Source: Meghimatium bilineatum
Taxonomy: Eukaryota; Mollusca; Gastropoda; Stylommatophora; Philomycidae
Reading direction: 5' to 3'
DNA: 64,000 bases
Assembly: GCA_034231615.1 (NCBI GenBank)
Contig: CM067298.1
Coordinates: 63,919,729-63,983,728 of the forward strand
The position numbers and the translations under genes are program-made. Positions 34,845 to 44,689 of the stretch are shown here, piece by piece (the stretch's first letter is position 1; each line of letters opens with the position of its first letter). The notes under the pieces are model-generated. The model made no database searches, had not been told where the DNA came from, and saw nothing but the letters and a program-made list of their open reading frames with translations.

Positions 34845-35265
34845 ATGAAAATCATAGAACAAATAATGTCACTTTACTCACTCGTTAAATACCGTCATGT
34901 GAAATGCTTGATGAAAGTTGCAGGGGTCACCAGGTTTGATAGATTGCGAAATAAAGACGTCATGGAAATAATAGGTATAATACCTTGCACAGAATACATA
35001 GAAAGGCAGCGGGTCAACTGGTTTGGCCACATGATGAGTATTCATCACGACAAGTTGTCCGTACAGGCATATAACCTAATGAGAGGAGAGTACAAAGCTA
35101 GAGGAAGACCACGACAAAGATGGATGGAAAACGTTAGGGACATCTTGAAAATTGAAAAACACGGTCATGGCACAGCCGAGGCAACACATCTGGACTTGGA
35201 AGACAACTCGAGTTCCAATCACTTCTATGGTAACGGCAAAAATGGATAACAAACCACCTCGGGGA
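34845..35265 (+). pseudogene. LN-F LINE C-terminal region, open frame
   Basis: The 134-codon frame reads CLMKVAGVTRFDRLRNKDV, IGIIPCTEYIERQRVNWFGH, GRPRQRWMENVRDILKIEKH and AEATHLDLEDN. It is the best-preserved LN-F tail and serves as reference for the others. The stop at 35249 is followed by ACAATAAACAAATACCCAAA, a simple tail. It is 5'-truncated and lacks the RT palm. Confidence 0.8.
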
Positions 35266-35529
35266 AAACAATAAACAAATACCCAAATAACGTAATTAAA
35301 TGTGTTATCCCACTTGCCGAAAAGGAAGTAAAATTCGTTGTATGTGTTTTTTAATGAAATATGTGATTTCCTTTCTGAACGTGACAGATTAGGACACGAT
35401 TTAACCTTTCGAAGACTGAAACGACATGTCTAGTGATTGGTCTAGCAAACCGTTTGTGTAAACTAAAACGTACGTATAAATATGAGGAGTTCTCAAAAGA
35501 CGAAAATCAATATCAAATGTTGAAATATA

Positions 35530-35825
35530 GACTCATTATAAGGGATTAACGAGAAATAGCATATTTGTGTGAAGACACCGATCACAAAGCTTTAATAACA
35601 TCAGTTAAATTAAACAGAAAGAAGAACAACAAGAGACGCAACAAAATAGCTAGAACCAACATGCAAGCTAAACTCAAAAACTTCTTAGATACCAATGCAA
35701 GAGAACAACATAAACAAACAGACTTTAGAGAATTTTTAAAGCTACCAATAACTACCACGTCAATGGAAAAAGAATGGGAAATATTTAAGAAAACTATACT
35801 GGAAATGAGGAGCTTGATGGTCTAG
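35530..35825 (+). pseudogene. LINE endonuclease end / EN-RT linker fragment
   Basis: An open frame with DTDHKALITSVKLNRKKNN, a lysine-rich linker and EKEWEIFKKTILEM. The (S/T)DHxxLxxxxKL motif is the last conserved block of apurinic-type LINE endonucleases. The family cannot be assigned because the other copies here start downstream of this point. A SINE begins within the last codons. Confidence 0.5.
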
Positions 35826-36104
35826 TTGATAGTGAGATTAGTCTTCACTATCATCGTGTTACAGCTTGCCAGGTTCAAGACCCCGTCCGAACACACACAA
35901 AATCTGGGTCGTGATTTCTCCCCGACACAGCCGCACCTCCAGTAGACCAAACTGCAAATGCATACCTGACGTATGAGTTAGAGGAGGTAAAGACAGTAAG
36001 GAAGGGAACTGAACACCCCACGTAATAGTTACTGTTACATAAAGTGTTATTTCATCCCCACTGGCAGGTTGTTGTCATGGCACCTACCTTTACCTTTAAT
36101 AAAC
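35808..36104 (+). repeat. tRNA-derived SINE, family S3
   Basis: The A box TGGTCTAGTTGATAGTGAG and the B box AGGTTCAAGACCC (at 35871) are followed by a body of about 220 bp ending GGCACCTACCTTTACCTTTA. The ACCTTT repeat is the likely tail. It inserted into or next to the LINE endonuclease fragment at 35530. Confidence 0.65.
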
Positions 36105-36295
36105 TTTTCAACATAAGACAACATAAACCATTCAACATAATACAGCATAAACCGTTAAATATAAGACAAGATAAACTTCAACATAAGGCAAGATGATTTG
36201 TTCAACATAAGACTAGATCAAAATGATTAACATAAGACAAGATAAACTGCTCCACAAAAGACCAGATCAAAATAATTAACATAAGACTCAAGTTT
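36105..36295. repeat. Short minisatellite, about 27-34-bp unit, about 7 copies
   Basis: Variants of TTCAACATAAGACAAGATAA with spacer ACC/ACT-type sequence. Units differ in length. Confidence 0.8.
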
Positions 36296-36478
36296 TATAG
36301 TATTATCCTTTAATTACTTCTAATATAATGTCCGTATCCCAAAGTCAAAGTTTAATCAGATTTCACTAATTTACCTGATTTTAATGATGATGATGATGTT
36401 CGTCCGTCGTGATCGACGATGACCAAAAACTCAACCATAATAATAATAACAATAAATAATAAAATAATAAAGGTAATA

Positions 36479-37150
36479 GTGCGTTTTTAAATGACTAGCA
36501 AGTCCAGTGCGCGCACAAAATGTTCTTTTACAGAATTGACAACAATAGAAGGTATCTGTGTGAGGTTGAGATGTTTTTTCTTTTCTACGTGTCCGCTTCT
36601 GTCTTGCAGTTTTTGTCTGAATCCTTCTGCCGCTAGTGCTCCCGTTCTAGTGCTGTAACGCCATGCTGTTCTATCCTGAGCGAGGCTCTCCCAAGCGCCT
36701 ACGTCAATGTTAAGATGTTTCAAGGATGACTTGAGCGTGTCTTTGAAACGCTTTTTCTGTCCACCAGCTTTTCGAAATCCTGCCTTGAGTTCTCCATAAT
36801 ATATTTGTTTTGGCAAACGCGAGTTCTCCATACGCACAAGATGGCCTGCCCAGCGTGCCTGCGCCTTCATAAGTATTGTGTGGATGCTTATTGAGGTTGA
36901 TTTTTCCAAGACCTCGTAGTCTGGTACTTTGTCCCACCAATGGATGTTTAGTAATTTACGTAGGCAGGTAAGATGGAAATGATTTAACTTTCTTGCATGT
37001 CTAGCATACACTGTCCACGTTTCGCAGGCGTATAGTAAGGTTGGTATAACAGCAGCATGATATAATAAATAAATGGGTTGAGAAATGACTAGCGCTGAAG
37101 TTGGTTTATAGTGTGGAAGAGTTGCGCTAATCGTCAACCACACTCTCTCT
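36479..37150 (-). pseudogene. LN-C LINE C-terminal half with intact C2H2 finger motif
   Basis: The minus-strand frame reads YHAAVIPTLLYACETWTVYA, KLNHFHLTCLRKLLNIHWWD, SISIHTILMKAQARWAGHLV, GGQKKRFKDTLKSSLKHLNI and SLAQDRTAWR. After a frameshift near 36550 a second frame gives CQFCKRTFCARTGLASHLKT followed by H (36541-36479). This is a C-x2-C-x12-H-x3-H finger ending the ORF2 protein. The 5' part (RT palm) is missing. The long frame makes this one of the younger LINE copies in the window. Confidence 0.85.
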
Positions 37151-37194
37151 CCTGAGTTTTATCTTGGTCCAGTGGCAAGACAAAGTCGAGACAA

Positions 37195-37436
37195 CTGGGA
37201 GAAAAACTGGGAGAAAAACAAGTAATTCACAGAGGACAAGCAATTCACTGAGGATAGAAGCACACCAAGAATGTGTTAAGTATGTAAGACAAAGACGCTG
37301 GAATTACTTAGAATGGATGAAAACACACTTCGTAAATATACTTTCATATGTAAGGCAGATGGACACTAGAAAAGTAGGTCGTCCAAAAGACACTCTAATC
37401 AGAAATAAATCCACAGAGAACACTCAATACTAGAAT
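37195..37436 (+). pseudogene. LN-D LINE C-terminal fragment
   Basis: RQRRWNYLEWMKTHFVNI and DTRKVGRPKDTLIRNKS match the LN-D tail (RRRWxYLGHVLRMDxxxxxxxAL...GRPKxTWRRTxxKE). It lies back to back with the minus-strand LN-C copy. Confidence 0.6.
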
Positions 37437-37659
37437 AAAACTGGCATACTGTATTTTACCGTTAGGAAGTTACAGGGAGTACTCGAGTGTCTTCTTAATT
37501 GGCTTTTTATGGCTTCCTAATTGGAATAAGCAATGCACAAAAACTACATCATATTACAACGAAGTGTTAGATATGACAAGAAATAACTACCATATTTGTC
37601 ATCTTTGACAGAAAAGGAACTAGCGTCCTTAAAGAAAATACTAATAGCAACGTTGCTGC

Positions 37660-37950
37660 CGAAGCATTATTTAATGTGATGACAATGATGAAATATTATT
37701 TGATGAAGAAATTATGAAAGTATTAAGTGATGAAGACGTTATCAAAACATTATTTCATGATGAAATTCAGAAGGACTATTTGAAGAAGGAATTATGAAAG
37801 TATTACTTGATAACGGAATATAACACAATTATGAAAGTACTATTTGATGAAGAAATTAAAGAAATATTATTTAAAAAAGAAATTATGGAGAATTTTTTTG
37901 GACAAACTTATTGAAGCTTTATTTGATTATAAAAGTAAGGAAGTATTATT
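37660..37950. repeat. Diverged tandem repeat, about 33-bp theme
   Basis: Repeats of TATTATTTGATGAAGAAATT + ATGAAAGTAT at variable spacing. On the plus strand they give DEEIMKVL-like residues, interrupted by stops. Old and strongly diverged. Confidence 0.6.
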
Positions 37951-38321
37951 AGATAAAAAAAAATTTGTATTTATATTGCATATAAAATCACCACAGTCAA
38001 CATATGCTGGGTTGATAACTAAGTCCTGTAAAGGATATGCTACCAATTTTATTTTATGTGTTATCGGTTTTTCCCAATTTTATATTAAGAAAAGGTTTTC
38101 ACAACAGTAACTTGTTTATCAAATGTATGAGATATCCACTAATTTCTTTAAATTTTGGTCCATACTGTTTTATTACCTTCCTCGTGTCAAATTGTTGCTT
38201 TGAGTTTTCATCACATGTGATTACATTTACTTTATAATCATTTATAAATGTACTACTATTGCATATATGTTTTAGTTGTAGAAATATTTTACTCTTATAA
38301 AAATTACGAGTATTATTATTA

Positions 38322-39680
38322 CGACGGCGAATTGAAGAGTTTTGCCTTCAGAGCCATAACATTGACAACAGTGCTCCGAGCCACGTGACAGCAATATGAA
38401 AATAATATCTAGGGAAGTGACCACAGGGACATGTAATGTCATGCGCCTAGAACGTGACGCGCACGCACAGCAGACATAAAATGGCGACGTGCATGGAAAT
38501 ATGATTGAAGCAACGTGCTGTGATTGAATTTCTGATGGCGGAAGCTTGTGCACCCATCAAAATGCATCGAAGAATGACTGCGGTATATGGTGATGCCTGT
38601 GCGGATGTAAGCACTGTCAGTAGGTGGGCAAGGACTGTAAAAGATGCTAATCCAACGACGTCGAGCTTGCATGACTAGACGAACAGCAGAAATCCGATCA
38701 CAGTCATGGATGCACAGCGTCAAGCTCACGTGGACAAACAGATTCGTACCAATCACCCTGTCACAAGAAAGATATCGCTACAACGTTTTCTATTTCGACT
38801 GAGCTAGTTCATCATGTTATTCATGTCTTGCTAGTGTGTGCGACATGAGTCCCTCGCATGCTGACACTGGAAATTAATAAGCGGCCACAGCAGGCGTGTC
38901 AAGAACTTCTGACGCGATATGAACAGGAAAGTGATGCCTTTATCCACAGAAATATCACTGGCGACGAGTCATGGACACATCATTATGATCTCATTAACAA
39001 GCGTCAATCCCTGGAGTAAAGGCATAAAAACTCACCGTTACCAAGAAAGTACAAGGTTGTCGCTTTGACGGAAAAATTGTTGATGACCATGTTTTCGCAC
39101 TGCGACGGCGTAGTCCACATGGAATTTTTGAATCACGGCAATATTGTCAACTCCGATCTGCATGTGACAACCTTGATGAAACTCCAAACACAATTGTTGC
39201 GTGCTCGTGTGGGCAAGTCCACAGTGCTCGCCCACAGTGCTCGCCCACAGTGCTCGCACGACAATGCTCGTCCACACACGAGTCGACAAGCTGTGGCTGC
39301 ATTGGAACGCCTCAAATCTGGTGAAATTTTACCGCAACCGTCGTACAGCCCCGATCTGGCACCTTGTGACTTTTTCTCCTCCCGAAGCTGACTAAACACC
39401 TCAATGGACACCATTACGCTTCTGAAGAAGATGTGCAAGAAGTCCAGCGTACTTGGTCTAAGGGGATGTTTTTCTCGGGTCTGATGTTTTTCTTCGACGG
39501 GATGCAACAACTAGTCCGACGTTAGCGTTTGTGCGTGGACCGGAATGGGTACTATGCTGAAAAAAATAATAACTAATTTATAAGGACATTCCAGCTTTCA
39601 GAAAATGTAAAATTCATATGTGTATCTTGAATATTAATACAATTATCACCCATGAGGCAAAACATTTCAATTCGCCTTCG
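38322..39680 (+). mobile_element. Complete but inactivated mariner element
   Basis: Terminal inverted repeats are CGACGGCGAATTGAAGAGTT + TTGCC on the left and, read inward, CGAAGGCGAATTGAAATGTT + TTGCC on the right (22 of 25 matching). Each is flanked by a TA dinucleotide (38320-38321, 39681-39682), as expected for Tc1/mariner insertion. Total length is 1359 bp, typical for mariner. The body is a decayed transposase, annotated separately. Confidence 0.9.
38493..39565 (+). pseudogene. Mariner transposase pseudogene (GVQW/Mos1-HTH type)
   Basis: Reading across frames, the N-terminal HTH starts LKQRAVIEFLMAEACAPIKM, then VYGDACADVSTVSRW and TRKISLQRFLFRLS. The catalytic half has QELLTRYEQESDAFI, ITGDESWTHHYDLINKRQS (first Asp), HSARP/HDNARPHTSRQ (second Asp) and YSPDLAPCDFF (third Asp; the HDNARPHT to SPDLAPCDFF order fits DD34D). 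The C-terminus is KHLNGHHYASEEDVQE, FDGMQQLV and NGYYAEK. A stop falls three codons after the putative start, and several frameshifts follow. A short internal triplication (GCCCACAGTGCTC at 39228-39260) adds damage just before the second Asp. Confidence 0.85.
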
Positions 39681-39689
39681 TATTATTCC

Positions 39690-40555
39690 AATTCTTATTA
39701 TATATATTTTTTTTTAATTCGGTAAATCATGATTACATTTTTGTTGACACGGCAAATCTTGCACTCAAGAATCCTAAAGCAAAAATAATCAAATAAATTA
39801 TCCTTCATACAAAGCACAGAATAAATTGATAATGCAAAAACACTTCAATTGATTAGAAAATAGCACTTGCATCTGTCTGTAACATGGCGAAAACAATCAA
39901 TAAGCGAGTTCCAAGAAAAGTGAAGGCATGGCTAAAAAATAGCTGAGATTGTGTCTAAAACAGAGGGAGGGGGAGAATGTAACTATGGACACAAACATTA
40001 ACAGCTAGACATAAATGATCATATTTTTATTTATAAATATGCCTAATGTTTATATTGTAGCAGATTACTGCACTGTTCTTGATCGATACAAAAGTTTCTT
40101 GATTCTATTCTATTTATTTTGTCATGATATTTTACCTTTTTGTACATAAATTTGGGAGAACTGGGTATGGGATGATGCCAAAAAAAAAAACAAATGCCAA
40201 TAGCGTCCACTTCGGTAGGAAATGAAAGTGTTACATATTTCACAGTACTATTAATTAGTTTCTCCAATACAGATTGACTTTACTCCTCTCTACCACATCT
40301 CTTCCTACATTCAACGAGTCAGACTGACTTTACTACTCTCTACTACATGTACTTCTCACACTCGGCCAGTCAATTGACTTTACTCCCCCCCCCCCACTAC
40401 ATACACTTCTCTTCCCACATTCAGCGACTTAAGAATTCACATTCAATAAAGAAGTCGGGCAAATGATACTATCTAATAGTAAGATATTTGTCTTGCATCT
40501 TTTAATTATTTTGTTTCAGCAACACACGGTAACCACACAATTGAGTGATAACATC
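39690..40555. other. Unassigned
   Basis: Contains a short repeat around 40270-40440 (TTGACTTTACTxCTCTCTACxACA, three copies) and a C13 run near 40386. Otherwise nothing recognised. Confidence 0.4.
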
Positions 40556-40557
40556 GA

Positions 40558-40892
40558 TTCGAAAATAATAAGAATATGTCAGTTCAAAAACAACTTGACT
40601 ACATCAATGCTAAATAAAATAAGAACAATTCAGCTTTACAACATCAATGTACCATTACGAAATAAAATAGTATACTAACACTAAAATAACTTCATTTAAA
40701 CTTATGCGAAAATAATAAACCAGCACTAAACTAACTTGATTAAACCAATGCGAAAATAATAAACCAGCACTAAACTAACTTGATTAAACCAATGCGAAAA
40801 TAATAAACCAGCACTAAACTAACTTGATTAAACCAATGCGAAAATAATAAACCAGCACTAAACTAACTTGATTAAACCAATGCGAAATAAAA
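40558..40892. repeat. 44-bp minisatellite, left part
   Basis: Units of AATAATAAACCAGCACTAAA + CTAACTTGATTAAACCAATG + CGAA, period 44 bp (40711 to 40755). The four core units are nearly identical and the left-edge units are diverged. The array is interrupted by an LN-G LINE and resumes at 41938. Confidence 0.9.
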
Positions 40893-41620
40893 CACGCACG
40901 CACTACAACAAACTCCACACAACATGTCAAAAATTCAACATGAAGATCAATATTGAAAAGACTGAAATAATGGCAACAGCAAAGAAATAAAAAAAATATC
41001 ACTATCTCCATCGATAATCAACACCTTAAACAGATAAATGAGTTCACGTACTTAGGAAGCATTATATCGAGTGAAGGAAAACAAGTAAAGAGATACAAAA
41101 TAAATGCAACATAACATACCAGATCCTAGGACAGATGACACACATTTTCAAGAACAAAAATGTAAACATAGACACTAAAGTTGCATTATACTAGACAATT
41201 ATTATTCCATCACTATGCTACCAGTGCCAAACCTGGACAATGACAGCACAAGACAAAAGAAAAATAGTGACATCAGAAATGACATGTTTACGAAGAATAC
41301 TCGGAGTGTCATTAAGAGATAGAATTAGAAACGATAACATCAGACAGACAACCAAAACAATAGCAGTATTGGAACACATCAAAAGACAACAGATCAAGTG
41401 GTTTTCACACGCTTCCAGACTACCGACATATAGCATGCCACAAATGGCCATGACACATAGACATAACGGTTATAAAGTCGGAGGCAGACCATGTAAAAGA
41501 TGGATCACAGAAATCAAAGAAACCACAGGAACAAGCTTACAAACAGCGCACAAGAAGGCCATCTCCAGAGAACTCTTCCACTCCTGACGCCGCAAGGCAA
41601 ACAAGGGACACAGCGTATAT
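40893..41620 (+). pseudogene. LN-G LINE C-terminal half, inserted in the 44-bp minisatellite
   Basis: MKINIEKTEIMATAKK near 40940, the post-palm segment, is followed after frameshifts by a FTYLGSIISSEGKQVKR-like stretch (about 41043) and FKNKNVNIDTKVAL. An open frame from 41240 to 41587 has [53 protein letters not shown] and [12 protein letters not shown] with a natural stop. It is the most intact LN-G copy. The 3' UTR ends ACACAGCGTATATATAGATAG and expands into the compound microsatellite that follows. 5'-truncated just past the palm. Confidence 0.85.
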
Positions 41621-41937
41621 ATAGATAGATAGATAGATAGATAAATAGATGGATGGATGGATGGATGGATGGATGGATGGATGGATGGATGGATGGATGG
41701 ATGGATGGATGGATGGATGGATGGATGGATGGATGGATGGATGGATGATTAGATTAGATTAGATTAGATTAGATTAGATTAGATTAGATTAGATTAGATT
41801 AGATTAGATTAGATTAGATTAGATTAGATTAGATTTGATGGATGGATGGATGGATGGATGGATGGATTGATGGATGGATGGATGGATGGATGGATGGATG
41901 GATGGATGGATGGATGGATGGATGGATGGATAGATAG
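41621..41937. repeat. Compound microsatellite (AGAT)n-(GGAT)n-(GATTA)n-(GGAT)n
   Basis: AGAT x6, then about 24 GGAT, about 17 copies of the pentamer GATTA, then about 24 GGAT with one interruption. It begins exactly at the LN-G 3' end and ends at the resumed 44-bp minisatellite. Confidence 0.97.
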
Positions 41938-42015
41938 ACTAAAACAATTTGATTAATCCTATGCGAAATAAGACAAGCCAGCACTAAAACACCTAGATTA
42001 AACCATAGCGAAATA
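41938..42015. repeat. 44-bp minisatellite, right part
   Basis: Two diverged units (TTGATTAATCCTATGCGAAA; GCCAGCACTAAAACACCTAG; ATTAAACCATAGCGAAATAA) continue the array of 40558-40892. Confidence 0.8.
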
Positions 42016-42029
42016 AAATTAGATAGATA

Positions 42030-42228
42030 ATTAGATAAAAAACTAACACTTAACATAACCATAATTAGATAAAAACTAACACCTAACATAACCACAATTA
42101 GATAAAAACTAACACCTAACATAACCACAATTAGATAAAAACTAACACCTAACATAACCACAATTTGATAGAAACTAACACCTAAAATAACCACAATTAG
42201 ATAAAAACTAACACCTAACAGAACCACA
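42030..42228. repeat. Minisatellite, about 33-bp unit, 6 copies
   Basis: Unit AATTAGATAAAAACTAACAC + CTAACATAACCAC. On the minus strand it reads as a repeated [11 protein letters not shown] peptide, an artefact. Confidence 0.9.
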
Positions 42229-42364
42229 CAGTATCACAGTTTTAGATTTAGAGCGACTAACATGCCTTGATTCAATTACGTTAATCAACAAAATGTGGTC
42301 CAACGGCAGAGAGAGGATTTACTTTTTTTTTACTCGGATTTTCTCGTATATTCTGCGTCCTTCT

Positions 42365-42535
42365 CAACGAAGTGGCATAATAAGAGTGCCACTCATAGCA
42401 TGTAACCACCTGGCTTCATACTATAATGCCCAGGGATCTCCGAAACAAAATGCTCTTATGAGCTAAACGTCTACCCCAGATATACCCACAAGCTCTTGAA
42501 CACAAGGCGAATGATTTATCTACTATGCCGTAGAG
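42365..42535 (-). repeat. tRNA-derived SINE, family S2, minus strand, interrupted at its 5' end
   Basis: The minus strand reads CTCTACGG ... CATAGTAGATAAATCATTCGCCTTGTGTTCAAGAGC. This matches the S2 head at 34245-34285, followed by a shared body (CGGAGATCCCTGGGCATTAT). The hAT element at 42536 split its A-box region. The head residue on the far side is CCGTAGAGACACCCCC at 42850. Confidence 0.55.
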
Positions 42536-42849
42536 CAGGGCTATTCAATTGGAGGCCCGTGGGCCAAATCCGGCCCGCGAAGGCCTAGTAGGTGGCCCGC
42601 GGAGGCCTAATATTTGGCCCGCTGATCATTGCTAAAACAGTGAAATGAAATTATAAAAAAACTAAATGTATAAAATCATCCAATGTGTATTTTAATAAAT
42701 CTATGAGAAAAATAAAACAATAACTATAACTATACTCCTATAGTCTGAAATATAAATACATTTTTTAGGCTGGGATTCGGACCTCTGGCCCGTGATGATC
42801 CCCATTTTCTACATTTTGGCCCCCGAGTAAATATAGTTGAATAGCCCTG
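42536..42849. mobile_element. Non-autonomous hAT element (314 bp) with 8-bp target duplication
   Basis: TIRs CAGGGCTATTCAA ... TTGAATAGCCCTG are perfect over 13 bp and are followed by the GGCCCG-rich subterminal repeats typical of many hAT families (GGCCCGTGGGCCAAATCCGG). The 8-bp flank CCGTAGAG is present identically at 42528-42535 and 42850-42857. No coding potential, so a MITE-like internal-deletion derivative. It inserted into an S2 SINE. Confidence 0.92.
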
Positions 42850-42899
42850 CCGTAGAGACACCCCCTACTCAGCACAATCAAACATATGCCTCGTCACCC

Positions 42900-43525
42900 A
42901 CTTTGATATATCCATGGACTAGATTTAACTTGAACATAATTTTCACAAACTTTGGTCTACAAAAAAACCGCAATACTTAAAATATGCCGTAAACATCATG
43001 ACATGACATGACATTAAAATACCCACACACAAAAAATTGAGACAGAAAAAAACACAACAACAACAAAATCAAATTAAAGGTAAGAAAATGTAAAATGTCA
43101 CAAATATCATTGTACTGATTATAAATTATCCTTAAACTTGAAAAACAGTACTCTTACAATAATGTAAAATAAAACAACTATACAGCAACGTGATTGCTAG
43201 AATATAAAAGGCACTTCTGAATACTGCAGCAGTACTTCTACCACAAGTAAGCTCTTGGTGTCTAGTAAAATCCTAGCAGTGTGATGAAGTGCTTAAGTAC
43301 GAATTGGACAATTACAAGTGTTCTGTTTATATGTGTGCAAGCCTCAAATGCTTAGCCAGACTTTCAGTTGAAAATTGCAGGAGTAATTACAGTTCTAGTT
43401 TTGTCATCTTTTACTCGTTTATTCCAAGTTACCGTCCATGTGAATACTGGAGTCTGGACTATTTCAGGGTGAAAATAACAGGGCTGCGGCCCTCTTTCAA
43501 GACATGTTGTAGGAGGCGACTAAGA
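42900..43525. other. Unassigned
   Basis: Nothing recognised apart from a small CATGA repeat at 42997-43013 and A-rich runs. Confidence 0.4.
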
Positions 43526-43529
43526 AACG

Positions 43530-43720
43530 TTGCGGGAATAGGCTGATAACCTATTATCACGTGACATATTCTTTCTAGAATGTAGTCTTCCTTATTCAAT
43601 TCTCCTCGGTCTTGAGAAAGTTGTCTCATCTCCTTTAGAGACATGTGCAGGTATTTCTTTATGTCTTCCGTCCACCGGCGTCTTGGCCGGCCTTTACCCC
43701 TGTAACCTTTTATCATCCCT
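43530..43720 (-). pseudogene. LN-E LINE C-terminal fragment, minus strand
   Basis: The minus strand is open: GYRGKGRPRRRWTEDIKKYL then HMSLKEMRQLSQDRGELNKE, followed by ILERICHVI. The nucleotide end (TCTAGAAAGAATATGTCACG) is shared with 49455 and resembles WKEYV-type endings. Severely 5'-truncated. Confidence 0.75.
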
Positions 43721-43763
43721 CCAAATCAATCTCTCCATACCGTCATTTTTCTAAACGTGACCG

Positions 43764-43862
43764 AAAAAAGCCTAGCTTTTTCTTTAATGTGGTGTTCAGA
43801 CATATTAAAGAAAAAGCTAGGTTTTTTTATTTTTTAAAAACAAGTGATAACCTATCACTTGT
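43764..43862. repeat. Two consecutive hairpins
   Basis: The first hairpin, 43764-43827, has arms AGCCTAGCTTTTTCTTTAAT / ATTAAAGAAAAAGCTAGG around a loop GTGGTGTTCAGACAT. The second, 43840-43862, has a perfect 10-bp stem ACAAGTGATA-ACC-TATCACTTGT. They could be a small palindromic transposon remnant; no target duplication was recognised. Confidence 0.7.
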
Positions 43863-43994
43863 GAACAATGGTCATTACAAATCTTGTCTCATTTTCTTAC
43901 CTTTGTCTTATACCATGGCTTAAATTTTTAACCATTTGTCCCTAGTCGTGCTGTCACTGCTGATTAGTTACATTAACAATATTTTTCTTCTTCT

Positions 43995-44066
43995 TTTCTT
44001 CTTCTTCGTTAGTTCTCAAAATCCTGTTTATTATAAGGATGTAGTTAGAGAATGGAATGTATCATG
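43995..44066 (-). repeat. Dispersed repeat R, partial copy 2
   Basis: CTTCTTCGTTAGTTCTCAAA ... GGATGTAGTTAGAGAATGGA is collinear with R at 32855 and 63045 but has an internal deletion. Bounded on one side by a CTT-rich run. Confidence 0.45.
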
Positions 44067-44069
44067 ATT

Positions 44070-44685
44070 TCATGTTCGCCGTGATATATATATATTTGCG
44101 ACTTTGCATATGACACATCCGACTTCAGCATGATTTTTGAATCACTTTTGTACTCTATGGGATGGTGCAACCAGCTCCTCCCTCGATCTTCCTTAGTCGG
44201 GTTCTACGATATGCATGGCAGATGATAATATGTCTATATTTTACTCCCCTTTCATGCCCCGGCAACACTAAGTCGAAATTTACAATCTTATTATTACTTT
44301 TATAAAGCAAATAAATAATATGTTATTTGTCAGCTACATTACATCCTAACATGCATAATTATATATTTTTGAAAATATGATGCAATAAAAGACTGACTGT
44401 GGCGAACTTTTATAGATAATTACCTAGATGCGAAATATAGTTGATGATAACGAGACACAAGACATTCACTGATGTTTTGTATTGACACAAAATGTATATT
44501 TAGACAGAGTAAAATATGAAACTTATAAAATTGAACATTTATTTACAATGTACGCATGTAATAATTGTCATAACGATTCCATATCGCGATGTAAAATATT
44601 CGATATTTAACAAATACTCCCCCCCCCCGCCTTCCAAACCATCCATGCGGCAGTCAAAAATCTCAGATCTAGTAGGAAAAACCTT
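44070..44685. other. Unassigned
   Basis: AT-rich, with a short TA run at 44083 and a C10 run at about 44618. No coding recognised. Confidence 0.4.
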
Positions 44686-44689
44686 GATA

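Noticed and set aside
38493..39565. Mariner transposase as a working gene
   Set aside because: A stop three codons after the start plus several frameshifts; only relics of the catalytic motifs remain.
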